Source: an uncultured Chitinophagales bacterium
GTDB taxonomy: Bacteria; Bacteroidota; Bacteroidia; Chitinophagales; Chitinophagaceae
Length of the DNA: 16,531 bases
Direction: 5' to 3'
Assembly: GCA_946886475.1 (NCBI GenBank)
Contig: CAMPIQ010000078.1
Span: 1-16,531 of the forward strand
The notes under the pieces were generated by a model. It did no database searches. It worked only from the letters and a program-made list of their open reading frames with translations, and was not told where the DNA came from. Numbering within the stretch: the stretch's first letter is position 1; every line of letters starts with the position of its first letter. This document shows, one piece after another, positions 7,120-15,393 of this stretch. A program made the position numbers and the translations under genes.

Positions 7120-7686
7120 ATGCACAATATTGAACCATACTATAACTGGCGGCATATATATGTGAGCGAAGAAGATGAGCGGTCGCCTTTTTTTAAAAGG
7201 CAGTATTCTGAATTTGAATATACATCTGCTGTTTATAATTACTACATACATCCCCAATGGGATGATTTTGGAAGCCGTACTTTATACCTCAAGGTTTTGC
7301 AGGCTAATTATGAAGAAAACTATATCATTATAGAATTTATTGGAGAGTGGAATGATGCCATTGAAAATGATATCATGGAATTAAAACGGGAAGTGGTTGA
7401 AAAATTCATGTACGAGGGCATTAATAAATTTATACTGATCACGGAACACGTACTCAACTTCCATAGTGGTGATAAGGATTATTACCAGGAATGGTATGAT
7501 GATGTAAGTGATGAAAATGGCTGGATCGTAAGCATTAATATGCCACAGGCTACACAATATGATTTCAAAAAAGCCAGACTCAATTATTACGTGGAGCTGA
7601 TGACAATTGATAACTGGAGAACATTTAAGCCCTATCACCTGTTTAAAAAAATAGATGATGAATTGAATAAGCGGTTACCGGTATAA
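7120..7686 (+). CDS. Conserved hypothetical protein, acidic and aromatic-rich
   Basis: The protein has 188 residues, no signal peptide, no membrane segment and no cysteine, so it is probably a soluble cytoplasmic protein. It is notably rich in Tyr, Trp, Asp and Glu. Stretches that look conserved are IEPYYNW (4-10), DERSPFFKRQY (19-29), YYIHPQWDDFGS (41-52), IIEFIGEWNDAIENDIMELKR (69-89) and INKFILITEHVLNFH (100-114). I recall similar uncharacterised proteins in other Bacteroidota, but no domain name or function can be given. I see no catalytic motif. The frame is open upstream to 7051 without ATG, GTG or TTG, so ATG at 7120 is the start. It lies 122 bp after murQ on the same strand and 264 bp before sdhC, with no sign of belonging to either pathway. 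Confidence 0.88.
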   Translation: MHNIEPYYNWRHIYVSEEDERSPFFKRQYSEFEYTSAVYNYYIHPQWDDFGSRTLYLKVLQANYEENYIIIEFIGEWNDAIENDIMELKREVVEKFMYEGINKFILITEHVLNFHSGDKDYYQEWYDDVSDENGWIVSINMPQATQYDFKKARLNYYVELMTIDNWRTFKPYHLFKKIDDELNKRLPV

Positions 7687-7753
7687 ACCGATGCTGATGT
7701 TAATCTGAAATTTAAGAAAGTGTAGTACCCTGAACCTGGAGAGGAAATACTGA

Positions 7754-7772
7754 ATATTTAATTTTTAAATAT
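7754..7772. repeat. AT-rich perfect 8-bp inverted repeat
   Basis: ATATTTAA and TTAAATAT are separated by three T residues. The sequence is entirely A/T, so a chance match is not unlikely. It could act as a weak terminator for the preceding gene or as a regulator site for sdh. Neither role can be shown here. Confidence 0.35.
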
Positions 7773-7911
7773 GGAATCTGCAACGGCCATTAACGTTCAT
7801 TTCTTTAAAGGTTGATTACAGACATACCTTTCAGAACTGGCTTTTGATTTTTTCTCCCGTCCTTCCTTCCCATTCTGTTTAAACTCATTTTCCTTTTTGC
7901 CGATTGGGACT

Positions 7912-7919
7912 TACCTTTG
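7912..7919 (+). promoter_or_regulatory. Probable sdh promoter, Bacteroidota -7 element
   Basis: TACCTTTG matches the Bacteroidota sigma-A -7 consensus TAnnTTTG exactly and ends 31 bp before the sdhC ATG, implying a leader of about 25 nt. No good -33 TTTG occurs at the usual spacing; the nearest, at 7896-7899, is too close. The match rests on the -7 element alone. Confidence 0.5.
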
Positions 7920-7950
7920 CGTCAAATTTTTCAAATCCCTCTGACATTTT

Positions 7951-8673
7951 ATGAAATGGTCGCAATTCTTCACTTCCGCAGTAGGTAGAAAAATAGTAAT
8001 GGCGCTAACGGGGTTGTTCCTGATCTCTTTCCTGATAGTTCACGTTGGACTTAATTCCTGTATTTTCTATGATCTTTCTTTTTTCAATGCTAACGATAAC
8101 GGTTCCATGTTCAACAGGGCAGCCTATTTTATGGGTAATTCGCTCGTGGTAAGAATAATGGAGATTGGATTGTTTGCCGGGTTCCTGCTACATATCATTC
8201 AGGGATATGCAGTGGAAATAAAGAACCGCCGAATGAGAAAGCAGGGCTATAAGGTAAGCCTTGGTAACAGAGGCAGCACCTGGATGAGCCGTACTATGGC
8301 TATTTTGGGAACACTGATCTTTTTTTATCTTATCGTACACGTTTCACAATTCTGGATCCCTTCAAGAATCACGCATGATGTTCCTTCAGTGACCTACGAG
8401 GTAAGTGGTAACAGGGAGATGCACAATATGTTTCTGTTGATGTTTGATACATTTCAAAATGGCTGGATCGTGTTATTATACCTCGTGGGTGTAGGGTCAC
8501 TTGCATTTCATCTTTTTCATGGATTTCACAGCGCCTTCCGTTCAATGGGGGTTCATAATAAGAAATACCTTAACATGCTGAAAGTTGCAGGATATGGTTT
8601 CACTATTATTGTTTCCATATTATTTGCACTTATGCCGATAAGTATGTATTTACAATGGGTATCGCCTTATTGA
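7951..8673 (+). CDS. sdhC: Succinate dehydrogenase / fumarate reductase cytochrome b subunit
   Basis: The 240-residue membrane anchor has five hydrophobic helices, at about 14-34, 66-86, 115-135, 172-192 and 210-232. This is the single-polypeptide, five-helix type found with Bacillus and Wolinella enzymes, so no separate SdhD is expected and none is present. His31, His81, His130 and His187 (with His190 and His193 nearby) sit in or at helices and are the candidate axial ligands of two b hemes. The N-terminus SQFFTSAVGRKIVMALTGLFL is typical of Bacteroidota homologues. The subunit anchors SdhA and SdhB at the inner face of the membrane and passes electrons to or from menaquinone. It is the first gene of sdhC-sdhA-sdhB, 47 bp ahead of sdhA, with a -7 promoter element upstream. 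The start is ATG at 7951. Confidence 0.95.
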   Translation: MKWSQFFTSAVGRKIVMALTGLFLISFLIVHVGLNSCIFYDLSFFNANDNGSMFNRAAYFMGNSLVVRIMEIGLFAGFLLHIIQGYAVEIKNRRMRKQGYKVSLGNRGSTWMSRTMAILGTLIFFYLIVHVSQFWIPSRITHDVPSVTYEVSGNREMHNMFLLMFDTFQNGWIVLLYLVGVGSLAFHLFHGFHSAFRSMGVHNKKYLNMLKVAGYGFTIIVSILFALMPISMYLQWVSPY

Positions 8674-8720
8674 ACAGGATGGTGAATTAAGAATTATGAA
8701 TCTCAAATAAGCAATAAAAT

Positions 8721-10688
8721 ATGCTTGATGCAAAAATTCCCGCAGGATCCCTTGAAAAGAAATGGGAAGATTACAAAGGACATGTGAAGCTTGTAAATCC
8801 TGCCAATAAAAGAAAACTTGAAGTGATCGTAATAGGCACCGGTCTTGCCGGTGCATCTGCAGCTGCTTCACTTGGTGAAATGGGATACCAGGTAAAAGCA
8901 TTTTGTTTCCAGGATTCTCCACGTCGTGCGCATTCCATAGCTGCACAGGGTGGTATTAATGCTGCTAAAAATTATCAGAATGACGGTGATTCCGTGTTCC
9001 GTCTTTTTTATGATACCATAAAAGGTGGAGACTATCGCTCCAGGGAATCTAATGTTCACCGCCTGTCCGAGGTAAGTGCCAATATCATTGACCAGTGTGT
9101 TGCCCAGGGTGTTCCATTCGCAAGGGAATATGGAGGCTTATTAAGTAACCGTTCTTTTGGAGGTACCCAGGTACAGCGTACCTTTTATGCTGCCGGACAA
9201 ACAGGGCAACAATTATTGATTGGAGCTTATCAGGCTTTGGAGAGACAAGTAGCATTGGGTACTGTTACCATGTATAGCCGTCATGAAATGCTGGATGTTG
9301 TTACCATTGATGGCAAGGCAAGGGGTATCATTGCAAGGAACCTGATCACCGGTGAACTGGAAAGACATTTTGGTCACGCGGTATTATTATGCAGTGGTGG
9401 CTATGGTAATGTATTTTACCTGTCAACCAATGCTATGGGGTCGAATGCCACCGCCATCTGGAAGGCACATAAAAAAGGAGCATATTTTGCTAATCCTTGT
9501 TTTACCCAGATACATCCTACCTGTATTCCTGTAAGTGGAGATCATCAGTCAAAACTTACGCTGATGTCCGAATCGTTGCGGAATGATGGCAGGATTTGGG
9601 TTCCCAAAAAACAGGGCGATACAAGGAAAGCAAGGGAAATTCCGGAGGAAGAAAGGGATTATTATCTCGAAAGAAGGTACCCTGCTTTTGGAAATCTTGT
9701 TCCGCGCGACGTTGCATCAAGAGCAGCAAAGGAAAGGTGCGATGCCGGTTATGGAGTAGGTACCAGCCGGCAGGCCGTATTTCTTGATTTTGCTGATGCA
9801 ATTAAACGCTATGGAAAGATAGAGGCCGGAAAAAGAAATTTATCTGTTGATGAGGATACTGTCATTCAGCTGGGCAAAGAAGTTGTAAAAGAAAAATATG
9901 GGAATCTCTTTGATATGTATGAAAAGATCACAGGAGAAAATCCATATGAAGTACCCATGCGGATCTATCCCGCAGTGCATTATACCATGGGTGGTCTTTG
10001 GGTAGACTATGAATTGATGACCTCAGTTCAGGGTCTGTATGCTTTAGGTGAATGTAATTTTTCTGACCATGGTGCCAACCGGCTGGGCGCTTCCGCTCTC
10101 ATGCAGGGACTTGCCGATGGTTATTTTGTGATCCCATACACTATTGGAAATTATCTGGCAGATGAGATCAGCACAAAGCCCATCCCTTTAACGCACCCCG
10201 CATTTGAAGAAGCAGAAAAATCAGTACACGACCGCATTGAAACCATGATGAATATCAAAGGTTCGCAAAGTGTTGAAAGCTTACATAAGAAACTGGGCAG
10301 GATCATGTGGGATAAATGTGGTATGGCCAGGAATGCCCGGCATCTGCAACAGGCCATTGAAGAAATAAGACAATTAAGAAAGGATTTTTGGAGTGATGTA
10401 AGAATTCCAGGTAGCATTAATGAATTTAATCCTGAACTGGATAAGGCAGGCCGAGTGGCTGACTTCATTGAACTGGGTGAATTGATGTGTATTGATGCCC
10501 TGCAAAGAGCAGAAAGTTGTGGTGGCCACTTCCGGGAAGAACACCAGACTGAGGAAGGAGAAGCGCTACGTCATGATGCAGAATTCATGTATGTAGCAGC
10601 CTGGGAATATAAAGGACCGGAATGGCAGTTACATAAAGAAGAGTTGAAGTATGATGTGGTTAAGCCAACACAAAGAAGTTATAAATAA
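8721..10688 (+). CDS. sdhA: Succinate dehydrogenase / fumarate reductase flavoprotein subunit
   Basis: The 655-residue catalytic subunit has the FAD-binding motif IGTGLAGA (38-45). H71 in [13 protein letters not shown] is the expected site of covalent FAD attachment. Active-site residues expected from the family are present: QIHPT (H265), LVPRDVASR (R329, the proton-shuttling Arg), [10 protein letters not shown] (H420) and GANRLGAS (R454). It interconverts succinate and fumarate on the cytoplasmic side of the membrane, handing electrons to SdhB. The N-terminus [15 protein letters not shown] is like that of Bacteroidota homologues and supports ATG at 8721. The length fits the longer Bacteroidota/epsilon-type group rather than the 588-residue E. 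coli SdhA. No defect is seen. Direction (oxidation versus fumarate reduction) cannot be told from sequence alone. Confidence 0.98.
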   Translation: MLDAKIPAGSLEKKWEDYKGHVKLVNPANKRKLEVIVIGTGLAGASAAASLGEMGYQVKAFCFQDSPRRAHSIAAQGGINAAKNYQNDGDSVFRLFYDTIKGGDYRSRESNVHRLSEVSANIIDQCVAQGVPFAREYGGLLSNRSFGGTQVQRTFYAAGQTGQQLLIGAYQALERQVALGTVTMYSRHEMLDVVTIDGKARGIIARNLITGELERHFGHAVLLCSGGYGNVFYLSTNAMGSNATAIWKAHKKGAYFANPCFTQIHPTCIPVSGDHQSKLTLMSESLRNDGRIWVPKKQGDTRKAREIPEEERDYYLERRYPAFGNLVPRDVASRAAKERCDAGYGVGTSRQAVFLDFADAIKRYGKIEAGKRNLSVDEDTVIQLGKEVVKEKYGNLFDMYEKITGENPYEVPMRIYPAVHYTMGGLWVDYELMTSVQGLYALGECNFSDHGANRLGASALMQGLADGYFVIPYTIGNYLADEISTKPIPLTHPAFEEAEKSVHDRIETMMNIKGSQSVESLHKKLGRIMWDKCGMARNARHLQQAIEEIRQLRKDFWSDVRIPGSINEFNPELDKAGRVADFIELGELMCIDALQRAESCGGHFREEHQTEEGEALRHDAEFMYVAAWEYKGPEWQLHKEELKYDVVKPTQRSYK

Positions 10689-10854
10689 TTTCTATTGTTA
10701 GTGGCAGCACCAGTATGAACTATTGTTTTTAGATCTTTGTTCTTATAAATAAAAAATTGGAATATTGATTCAATGCATCATTCTGGTTTTTTGCTTATCT
10801 ATTTTTAAACGAATATAAATCTAAGTTCTCTGCTTGGGCTGAGACAGGAGGCAT
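10689..10854 (+). other. Long sdhA-sdhB spacer
   Basis: This 166-bp AT-rich gap is much longer than the sdhC-sdhA gap (47 bp). It contains no convincing gene (longest ATG frame about 11 codons), no clear hairpin with a T-run and no exact TAnnTTTG element. A near-match (a TA and a TTTG separated by four bases) lies around 10727-10736. Its last bases form the Shine-Dalgarno sequence of sdhB. Confidence 0.5.
10846..10851 (+). promoter_or_regulatory. Shine-Dalgarno sequence of sdhB
   Basis: AGGAGG is a perfect anti-16S match, uncommon for Bacteroidota. It is only 3 nt from the ATG at 10855 ([10 protein letters not shown]) and 18 nt from the next in-frame ATG at 10870 ([10 protein letters not shown]). 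Neither spacing is ideal, so the true start is not settled by it; the first ATG is closer to workable. Confidence 0.5.
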
Positions 10855-11619
10855 ATGGAACATTATAACATGAATCTCACACTCAAAGTGTGGAGGCAGG
10901 CAAATAAAAATACGGACGGCAGGTTTGAATCTTATGAAGTGAAGGACATATCTTCTGAAATGTCTTTTCTTGAAATGTTCGACGTATTGAATGAAAGGCT
11001 GATCAATGAAGGTAAAGATCCAATTGCATTTGATCATGATTGCCGGGAAGGGATCTGCGGCGCCTGTTCCATGCATATAAATGGACGGCCTCACGGGCCA
11101 TGGCATGCCACCACCACCTGCCAGTTGCATATGAGAGCGTTCAAAGATGGAGAAACGGTAGTGGTAGAACCTTTCCGTGCCAATGGTTTTCCTATCATCA
11201 AAGATCTGGTTACCGACCGTTCAGCATTCGACCGCATCATTCAGGCCGGAGGTTTTGTTTCTGTGAATACCGGAAACGCTGTGGATGGTAATTCCATTCC
11301 AATTGAAAAGGACAAAGCAGATGCATCCTTTGGAGCAGCCAGCTGTATAGGATGCGGTGCCTGTGTGGCAGCCTGCAAAAATGCTTCTGCTTCTTTGTTC
11401 ACGGCAGCCAAGATCGCCCACCTGGCCTTGCTTCCACAAGGCGGACCAGAAAGAAAAAACAGGGCGCTCAGCATGGTTGATCAGATGGACAAGGAAGGCT
11501 TTGGCAGTTGCACATTTACTGGGGCCTGTGAAGCGGTTTGTCCTAAAGAAATTTCCATTACCAATATATCAAGGATGCATAAAGAATATCTGATGGCGGG
11601 GCTGTCGGCGGATAAATAG
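10855..11619 (+). CDS. sdhB: Succinate dehydrogenase / fumarate reductase iron-sulfur subunit
   Basis: The 254-residue subunit wires electrons between SdhA flavin and the membrane quinone site. All 11 cluster cysteines are present. C63, C68, C71 and C89 form the N-terminal plant-ferredoxin-type [2Fe-2S] site ([11 protein letters not shown]). C164, C167, C170 and C229 bind [4Fe-4S] ([12 protein letters not shown]). C174, C219 and C225 bind [3Fe-4S], with the spacing seen in E. coli SdhB. It is the last gene of the operon, 166 bp after sdhA, with its own AGGAGG sequence. The start may be ATG 10855 or ATG 10870; the second begins with [10 protein letters not shown], which could be the conserved N-terminus. 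A terminator about 110 bp downstream closes the unit. Confidence 0.97.
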   Translation: MEHYNMNLTLKVWRQANKNTDGRFESYEVKDISSEMSFLEMFDVLNERLINEGKDPIAFDHDCREGICGACSMHINGRPHGPWHATTTCQLHMRAFKDGETVVVEPFRANGFPIIKDLVTDRSAFDRIIQAGGFVSVNTGNAVDGNSIPIEKDKADASFGAASCIGCGACVAACKNASASLFTAAKIAHLALLPQGGPERKNRALSMVDQMDKEGFGSCTFTGACEAVCPKEISITNISRMHKEYLMAGLSADK

Positions 11620-11664
11620 GTTTTTTATTATTTTGGTTTATAGTAAAACGAGAGTGGAGGCCAT

Positions 11665-11703
11665 ATGATCCGGAAGCTTCTTACTTTCCGGGAAGTTGAT
11701 CAT
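11665..11703 (+). repeat. Two-part imperfect hairpin downstream of sdhB
   Basis: The outer arms ATGATC (11665-11670) and GATCAT (11698-11703) and the adjacent inner arms CGGAA (11671-11675) and TTCCG (11686-11690) pair around a 10-nt loop, with a 7-nt bulge on the right side. No T-run follows directly; the intrinsic terminator comes 24 bp later. It may stabilise the sdh mRNA 3' end or act as an operator. Confidence 0.5.
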
Positions 11704-11726
11704 CGGATATTTAATTTTCCAATTTT

Positions 11727-11749
11727 AAGCTCCTTCACGGGGCTTTTTT
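11727..11749 (+). terminator. Intrinsic terminator of the sdh operon
   Basis: AAGCTCC (11727-11733) pairs with GGGGCTT (11739-11745) through seven base pairs including one T-G, with loop TTCAC and a run of six T (11744-11749). It lies 107 bp after the sdhB stop and 84 bp before the next gene. This is a textbook Rho-independent terminator on the plus strand. Confidence 0.85.
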
Positions 11750-11786
11750 AATTCAGGAGGAGGGGTTTCCTTTAACAATTAAATTT

Positions 11787-11801
11787 ACGTTTACACGTTT
11801 A
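11787..11801 (+). promoter_or_regulatory. ACGTTTA direct repeat, possible promoter of the large outer-membrane gene
   Basis: ACGTTTA occurs twice, separated by one C, about 33-47 bp ahead of the TTG start. TACGTTTA (11786-11793) differs from the -7 consensus TAnnTTTG only in its last base. No -33 TTTG is found at proper spacing. The call is weak, made mainly because a promoter must lie between the sdh terminator and this gene. Confidence 0.3.
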
Positions 11802-11833
11802 AATGTTGCATTTTTACGATACGTGAAAAACCT

Positions 11834-14800
11834 TTGCTATTGAAGCTTTTAAGCCGGATACTGCTTTTCATTCTGATATTGCTTTTATCAAGGGCATCAC
11901 ATGCTCAGTTGCCTTCCTCCAACCTGAGATCAAAAACCATACTGGTAACTTCTGATAGTATAGTGCTGGACAGTGTTAGTATCATTCCTTCGAGCTTTGT
12001 GATTAGTGGAGTTGATACCTCATTTTACCACCTTGATTTTGTAAAAGCCGTTTTGCACTGGAAAATCAGGCCATCAAATGAAAGGGTGTCCATCATGTAC
12101 CGTGTTTTTCCTTACCGTCTGAATGCTGTTGCGCAAAGATTCAGCTATGATAGCGTGATGAATAACGTTTATCTGCGACCTTTTGAATTTAATAATAATA
12201 ACAATGCTACCGGTAAAACAGGTCTCCTTGATTTTGGTAACATTGAAGCAAGCGGAAGCCTGGGAAGAGAGTTGTCGTTTGGAAATAACCAGGATGCTGT
12301 TATCAACTCAAATTTCCAGCTACAGATCAATGGCATGCTGAAAGACAGTATCGAATTATCCGCAGCTTTTACCGATAATAATATTCCTATTCAGCCTGAT
12401 GGCACCACAGCACAATTGAATGAATTTGACCGGGTATTTCTCCAGTTCAAAAAAAAGAACTGGCAACTCAATCTTGGTGACATTGATATAAGGCAGAATC
12501 AGATGTACTTTTTGAATTTTTATAAAAGACTGCAGGGCATTTCATTTCTTACAACAAACCAGTTGTCTCCACAACTCCGGTCCACAACCCTGGCCAGTGG
12601 TTCAATTGCAAAAGGGAAATTCAACCGGAATGTTTTTGACAGAACCACCACCCCCAATATGGAAGGCAACCAGGGACCTTACCGTCTTACAGGAGCGAAT
12701 AACGAATTTTTCTTTATTGTACTGGCAAACACAGAAAGGGTTTTTCTTGATGGAGAGCTTTTGCAAAGAGGAGAGGACCAGGATTATATCATTAATTATA
12801 ATACAGCGGAGATCACCTTTATGCCCCGCCGTATGATCACCAAAGATTCAAGAATACAGGTTGAATTTGAATATGCGGACAGAAACTATCTGAATGCCAA
12901 TCTTTATCTGAACCAGCAACTTGATATCAACAACAAACTGAAGCTGATCGTAGGCGCATTTACCAATAGCGATGCAAGGAACTCACAGATCAACCAAACG
13001 CTTGATAACCGGCAAAAACAATTTCTGTTTGATGTTGGCGACAGCATTCAGAATGCACTTTATCCTACAATAGGGATAGATTCTTTTTCAACTGATAAGA
13101 TCCTTTATGAAAAACTATACTGGTTGAATGGTACACAGCAGGATTCATTTTACAGATATTCTGTAGATCCCTCTTTAGCCCGGTATTCCCTTTCTTTCAC
13201 TGATGTTGGTGAAGGCAATGGAAATTACGTGGCAGATTTCAGTGTTGGCGCCAATGGTAAGGTTTTTCGTTTTGTAGAGCCTGTGAACGGTGTTAAGCAG
13301 GGACAGTTTGAACCTGTGATGGTTCTGGTAACGCCTAAGAAACAACAACTATTAAGTTTTGGCACTGAATACCAGATAAATGAAAATAATTTGCTCAAAA
13401 CAGAAATTGCAATGAGTAATTACGACGCCAATACTTTTTCTTCAAAAAATGGCGGAGATGATGCAGGCATCGCTGCCAGAGTGCAATACGAAAACATAGT
13501 TACGTTAAATGCTGCCAGGAAAATAAAGTTGAATTCAGCAATTGATTATGAATATGTACAACAAAAATTCCGGCCGCTGGAAAGACTGCGTTTTGTAGAA
13601 TTTACCAGGGAATGGGGTTTGCCGGTGAACTTGCCTTCCGCCAATGAAAATATCCTCCGGCTTTCATCTCAATTACAAAGTCCCAGGCAAAATATCCGTT
13701 ACCAGTTCATGAATTACCGAAGGAGTGATAGTTATAAAGGATCACAAAATATCATTCAGCATACTGCAGATATTAAGGGATGGATGTTGAATAACCAGCT
13801 TTCTGTTACCAGTTTCAAAGGAAGGTTGGGTAATGGCTATTTTTTACGACCTGTACTTGATATGAGTAAACAACTTAAGCAACTCTCTTCAATTCGTATT
13901 GGGGTAAAGTATGCCCTTGAAAAAAATGAGGTGAAGGCAGCATCCGGCGATAGTCTTTCGCCAATAAGCTTTTCATTTGATACCTATACGGCCTATGTTA
14001 AATCAGACGAAAGTAAAAAGAACAGGTATGGGATCAGTTTTTTTACAAGAGCTGATAAGTATCCATCTGCAAAGGAACTTGTAAAAGGAGACCGCAGTTA
14101 CAATGTGAACCTGGAGACCCAGTTATTAAAGAACCAGCATCACCAGTTCCTGTTCAATGTTACTTACAGGATGTTAAAGGTTTTTAATGAAGCCGTCTCT
14201 AAACAAAAGGACGATAATACCATGCTGGGAAGAGCGGAATACCTGGTGAATGAGTGGAAAGGAATGCTGACAGGGAATGTATTATATGAATTAGGAACAG
14301 GGCAGGAGCAGAGAAGAGATTTTGCTTATTTTGAAGTCCCGGCCGGACAGGGAGAATACACCTGGAATGATTATGATTCCAACAGTATTCAAAGTCTTAA
14401 TGAATTTGAAGTGGCCTTGTTCCAGGACCAGGCAAAGTTTATCAGGATATTTATTCCAACCAACCAGTTTACCAAAGCCAATTATACCACCATCAACTAC
14501 AGTTTCACATTAAATCCCAGGGCCTTGCTAACTGCTACCGGCGCTAAGGGCTTTGGAAAATTTATTTCGCGTTTCACACTGCAAACCTCAATGCAGAAGA
14601 GCAAGAAATCTATTGCCCGCGGCGATTTCGAGTTCAATCCTTTCAAATATGATATTGGAGATACCGCCTTGCTCACTATGAATACATCCTTGCTTAATAA
14701 TCTTTCCTTCAACAGGTTTTCAACCCGGTGGGGTATTGACCTTAGTAACGTACAAACTACTGCAAAGGCATTGCTTACTTATGGGTATGAAAGCCGGAAA

Positions 14801-15325
14801 ATAAATGACTGGATAGCCAAAATAAGATGGAACATAAGCAGTCATTTTGCTTTTGATATTGTAAACAGAAAAGGATTGAATGGATTGTACACACCTAATT
14901 TCGGAAACAGGAATTATGAACTGGATATCATTTCAACAGAACCCCGGCTTTCCTGGGTAAATGGAACTGTGTTCCGCATCCAGACAAGCTATAAAAGAGA
15001 AACAAGAACAAATGACAAGCAATTCGGCGGCGAAAGATCTTTATCCAATTCGCTGAACCTGGAATCAAAATACAATGTGCTTCAAAACAGTGCGGTCAAT
15101 GCCAGATTTACCTATAATAATATTCAATATAAATTTCCAACCAATACAACTGTAAGTTATATCATCCTGGATGGACTGATGCCCGGACGCAATTTTTTAT
15201 GGAGCGTTGACTTCACCAAAAGGATTTTTGGTAACGTTGAATTAAGCATGCAATACGAAGGCCGTAAACCGGGAGAGTCCCGGACGATACATGTGGGAAG
15301 AGCGGCATTAAGGGCGTTGTTTTGA
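11834..15325 (+). CDS. Very large exported outer-membrane beta-barrel-like protein, function unknown
   Basis: The reading frame is 1163 codons from TTG at 11834, or 1161 from TTG at 11840, which begins MKLLSR and looks like a better signal peptide. There is no in-frame ATG upstream before the stop at 11780. A signal peptide ends at SRASHA before Gln25 (signal peptidase I type). The N-terminal region (about 35-105) looks like a beta domain (SDSIVLDSVSIIPSSF, MYRVFPYRLN). It is followed by SGSLGRELSFGNNQD near 138-152, a pattern I associate with SprA-like and other giant Bacteroidota outer-membrane proteins. The rest alternates polar and hydrophobic residues, is rich in Asn, Tyr and Phe, contains no Cys, and ends in aromatic Phe (RAALRALF), as beta-barrels do. 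Residues 846-857 form an EF-hand-like loop. It is not SprA itself (far too short) and has no TonB-box or plug domain that I can see. Confidence 0.82.
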   Translation: MLLKLLSRILLFILILLLSRASHAQLPSSNLRSKTILVTSDSIVLDSVSIIPSSFVISGVDTSFYHLDFVKAVLHWKIRPSNERVSIMYRVFPYRLNAVAQRFSYDSVMNNVYLRPFEFNNNNNATGKTGLLDFGNIEASGSLGRELSFGNNQDAVINSNFQLQINGMLKDSIELSAAFTDNNIPIQPDGTTAQLNEFDRVFLQFKKKNWQLNLGDIDIRQNQMYFLNFYKRLQGISFLTTNQLSPQLRSTTLASGSIAKGKFNRNVFDRTTTPNMEGNQGPYRLTGANNEFFFIVLANTERVFLDGELLQRGEDQDYIINYNTAEITFMPRRMITKDSRIQVEFEYADRNYLNANLYLNQQLDINNKLKLIVGAFTNSDARNSQINQTLDNRQKQFLFDVGDSIQNALYPTIGIDSFSTDKILYEKLYWLNGTQQDSFYRYSVDPSLARYSLSFTDVGEGNGNYVADFSVGANGKVFRFVEPVNGVKQGQFEPVMVLVTPKKQQLLSFGTEYQINENNLLKTEIAMSNYDANTFSSKNGGDDAGIAARVQYENIVTLNAARKIKLNSAIDYEYVQQKFRPLERLRFVEFTREWGLPVNLPSANENILRLSSQLQSPRQNIRYQFMNYRRSDSYKGSQNIIQHTADIKGWMLNNQLSVTSFKGRLGNGYFLRPVLDMSKQLKQLSSIRIGVKYALEKNEVKAASGDSLSPISFSFDTYTAYVKSDESKKNRYGISFFTRADKYPSAKELVKGDRSYNVNLETQLLKNQHHQFLFNVTYRMLKVFNEAVSKQKDDNTMLGRAEYLVNEWKGMLTGNVLYELGTGQEQRRDFAYFEVPAGQGEYTWNDYDSNSIQSLNEFEVALFQDQAKFIRIFIPTNQFTKANYTTINYSFTLNPRALLTATGAKGFGKFISRFTLQTSMQKSKKSIARGDFEFNPFKYDIGDTALLTMNTSLLNNLSFNRFSTRWGIDLSNVQTTAKALLTYGYESRKINDWIAKIRWNISSHFAFDIVNRKGLNGLYTPNFGNRNYELDIISTEPRLSWVNGTVFRIQTSYKRETRTNDKQFGGERSLSNSLNLESKYNVLQNSAVNARFTYNNIQYKFPTNTTVSYIILDGLMPGRNFLWSVDFTKRIFGNVELSMQYEGRKPGESRTIHVGRAALRALF

Positions 15326-15393
15326 ACAATTCAAAATTAAAAGAACCTAAATTCGTAATTGTCACTTTTACATTTTTCATTTTGAATTTCATT
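15326..15393. other. Convergent intergenic region with AT-rich inverted repeat
   Basis: The gap is 68 bp. ATTCAAAAT (15329-15337) and ATTTTGAAT (15379-15387) form a perfect 9-bp inverted repeat with a 41-nt loop. Similar TTCAAA-rich strings recur at the window's right edge. It is probably low-complexity intergenic DNA, and no clear terminator for either gene is visible. Confidence 0.4.

Larger units (their letters stand above)
7687..7950 (+). other. Intergenic region upstream of the sdh operon
   Basis: The 264-bp gap holds a small AT-rich hairpin, ATATTTAA (7754-7761) and TTAAATAT (7765-7772) around a TTT loop, and the probable sdhC promoter element at 7912-7919. Nothing resembling a gene longer than 14 codons was found on the plus strand. 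Confidence 0.6.

Noticed and set aside
7067..7165. Short ATG frame (starting MKMRHYYNF) overlapping the start of the 188-residue protein
   Set aside because: It stops after about 32 codons, overlaps the real gene out of frame, and the conserved protein starts at 7120.
11755..11765. AGGAGGAGGGG purine tract as a ribosome binding site for the outer-membrane gene
   Set aside because: It is about 70 nt upstream of the TTG start, far outside working distance, and no ATG follows at proper spacing.
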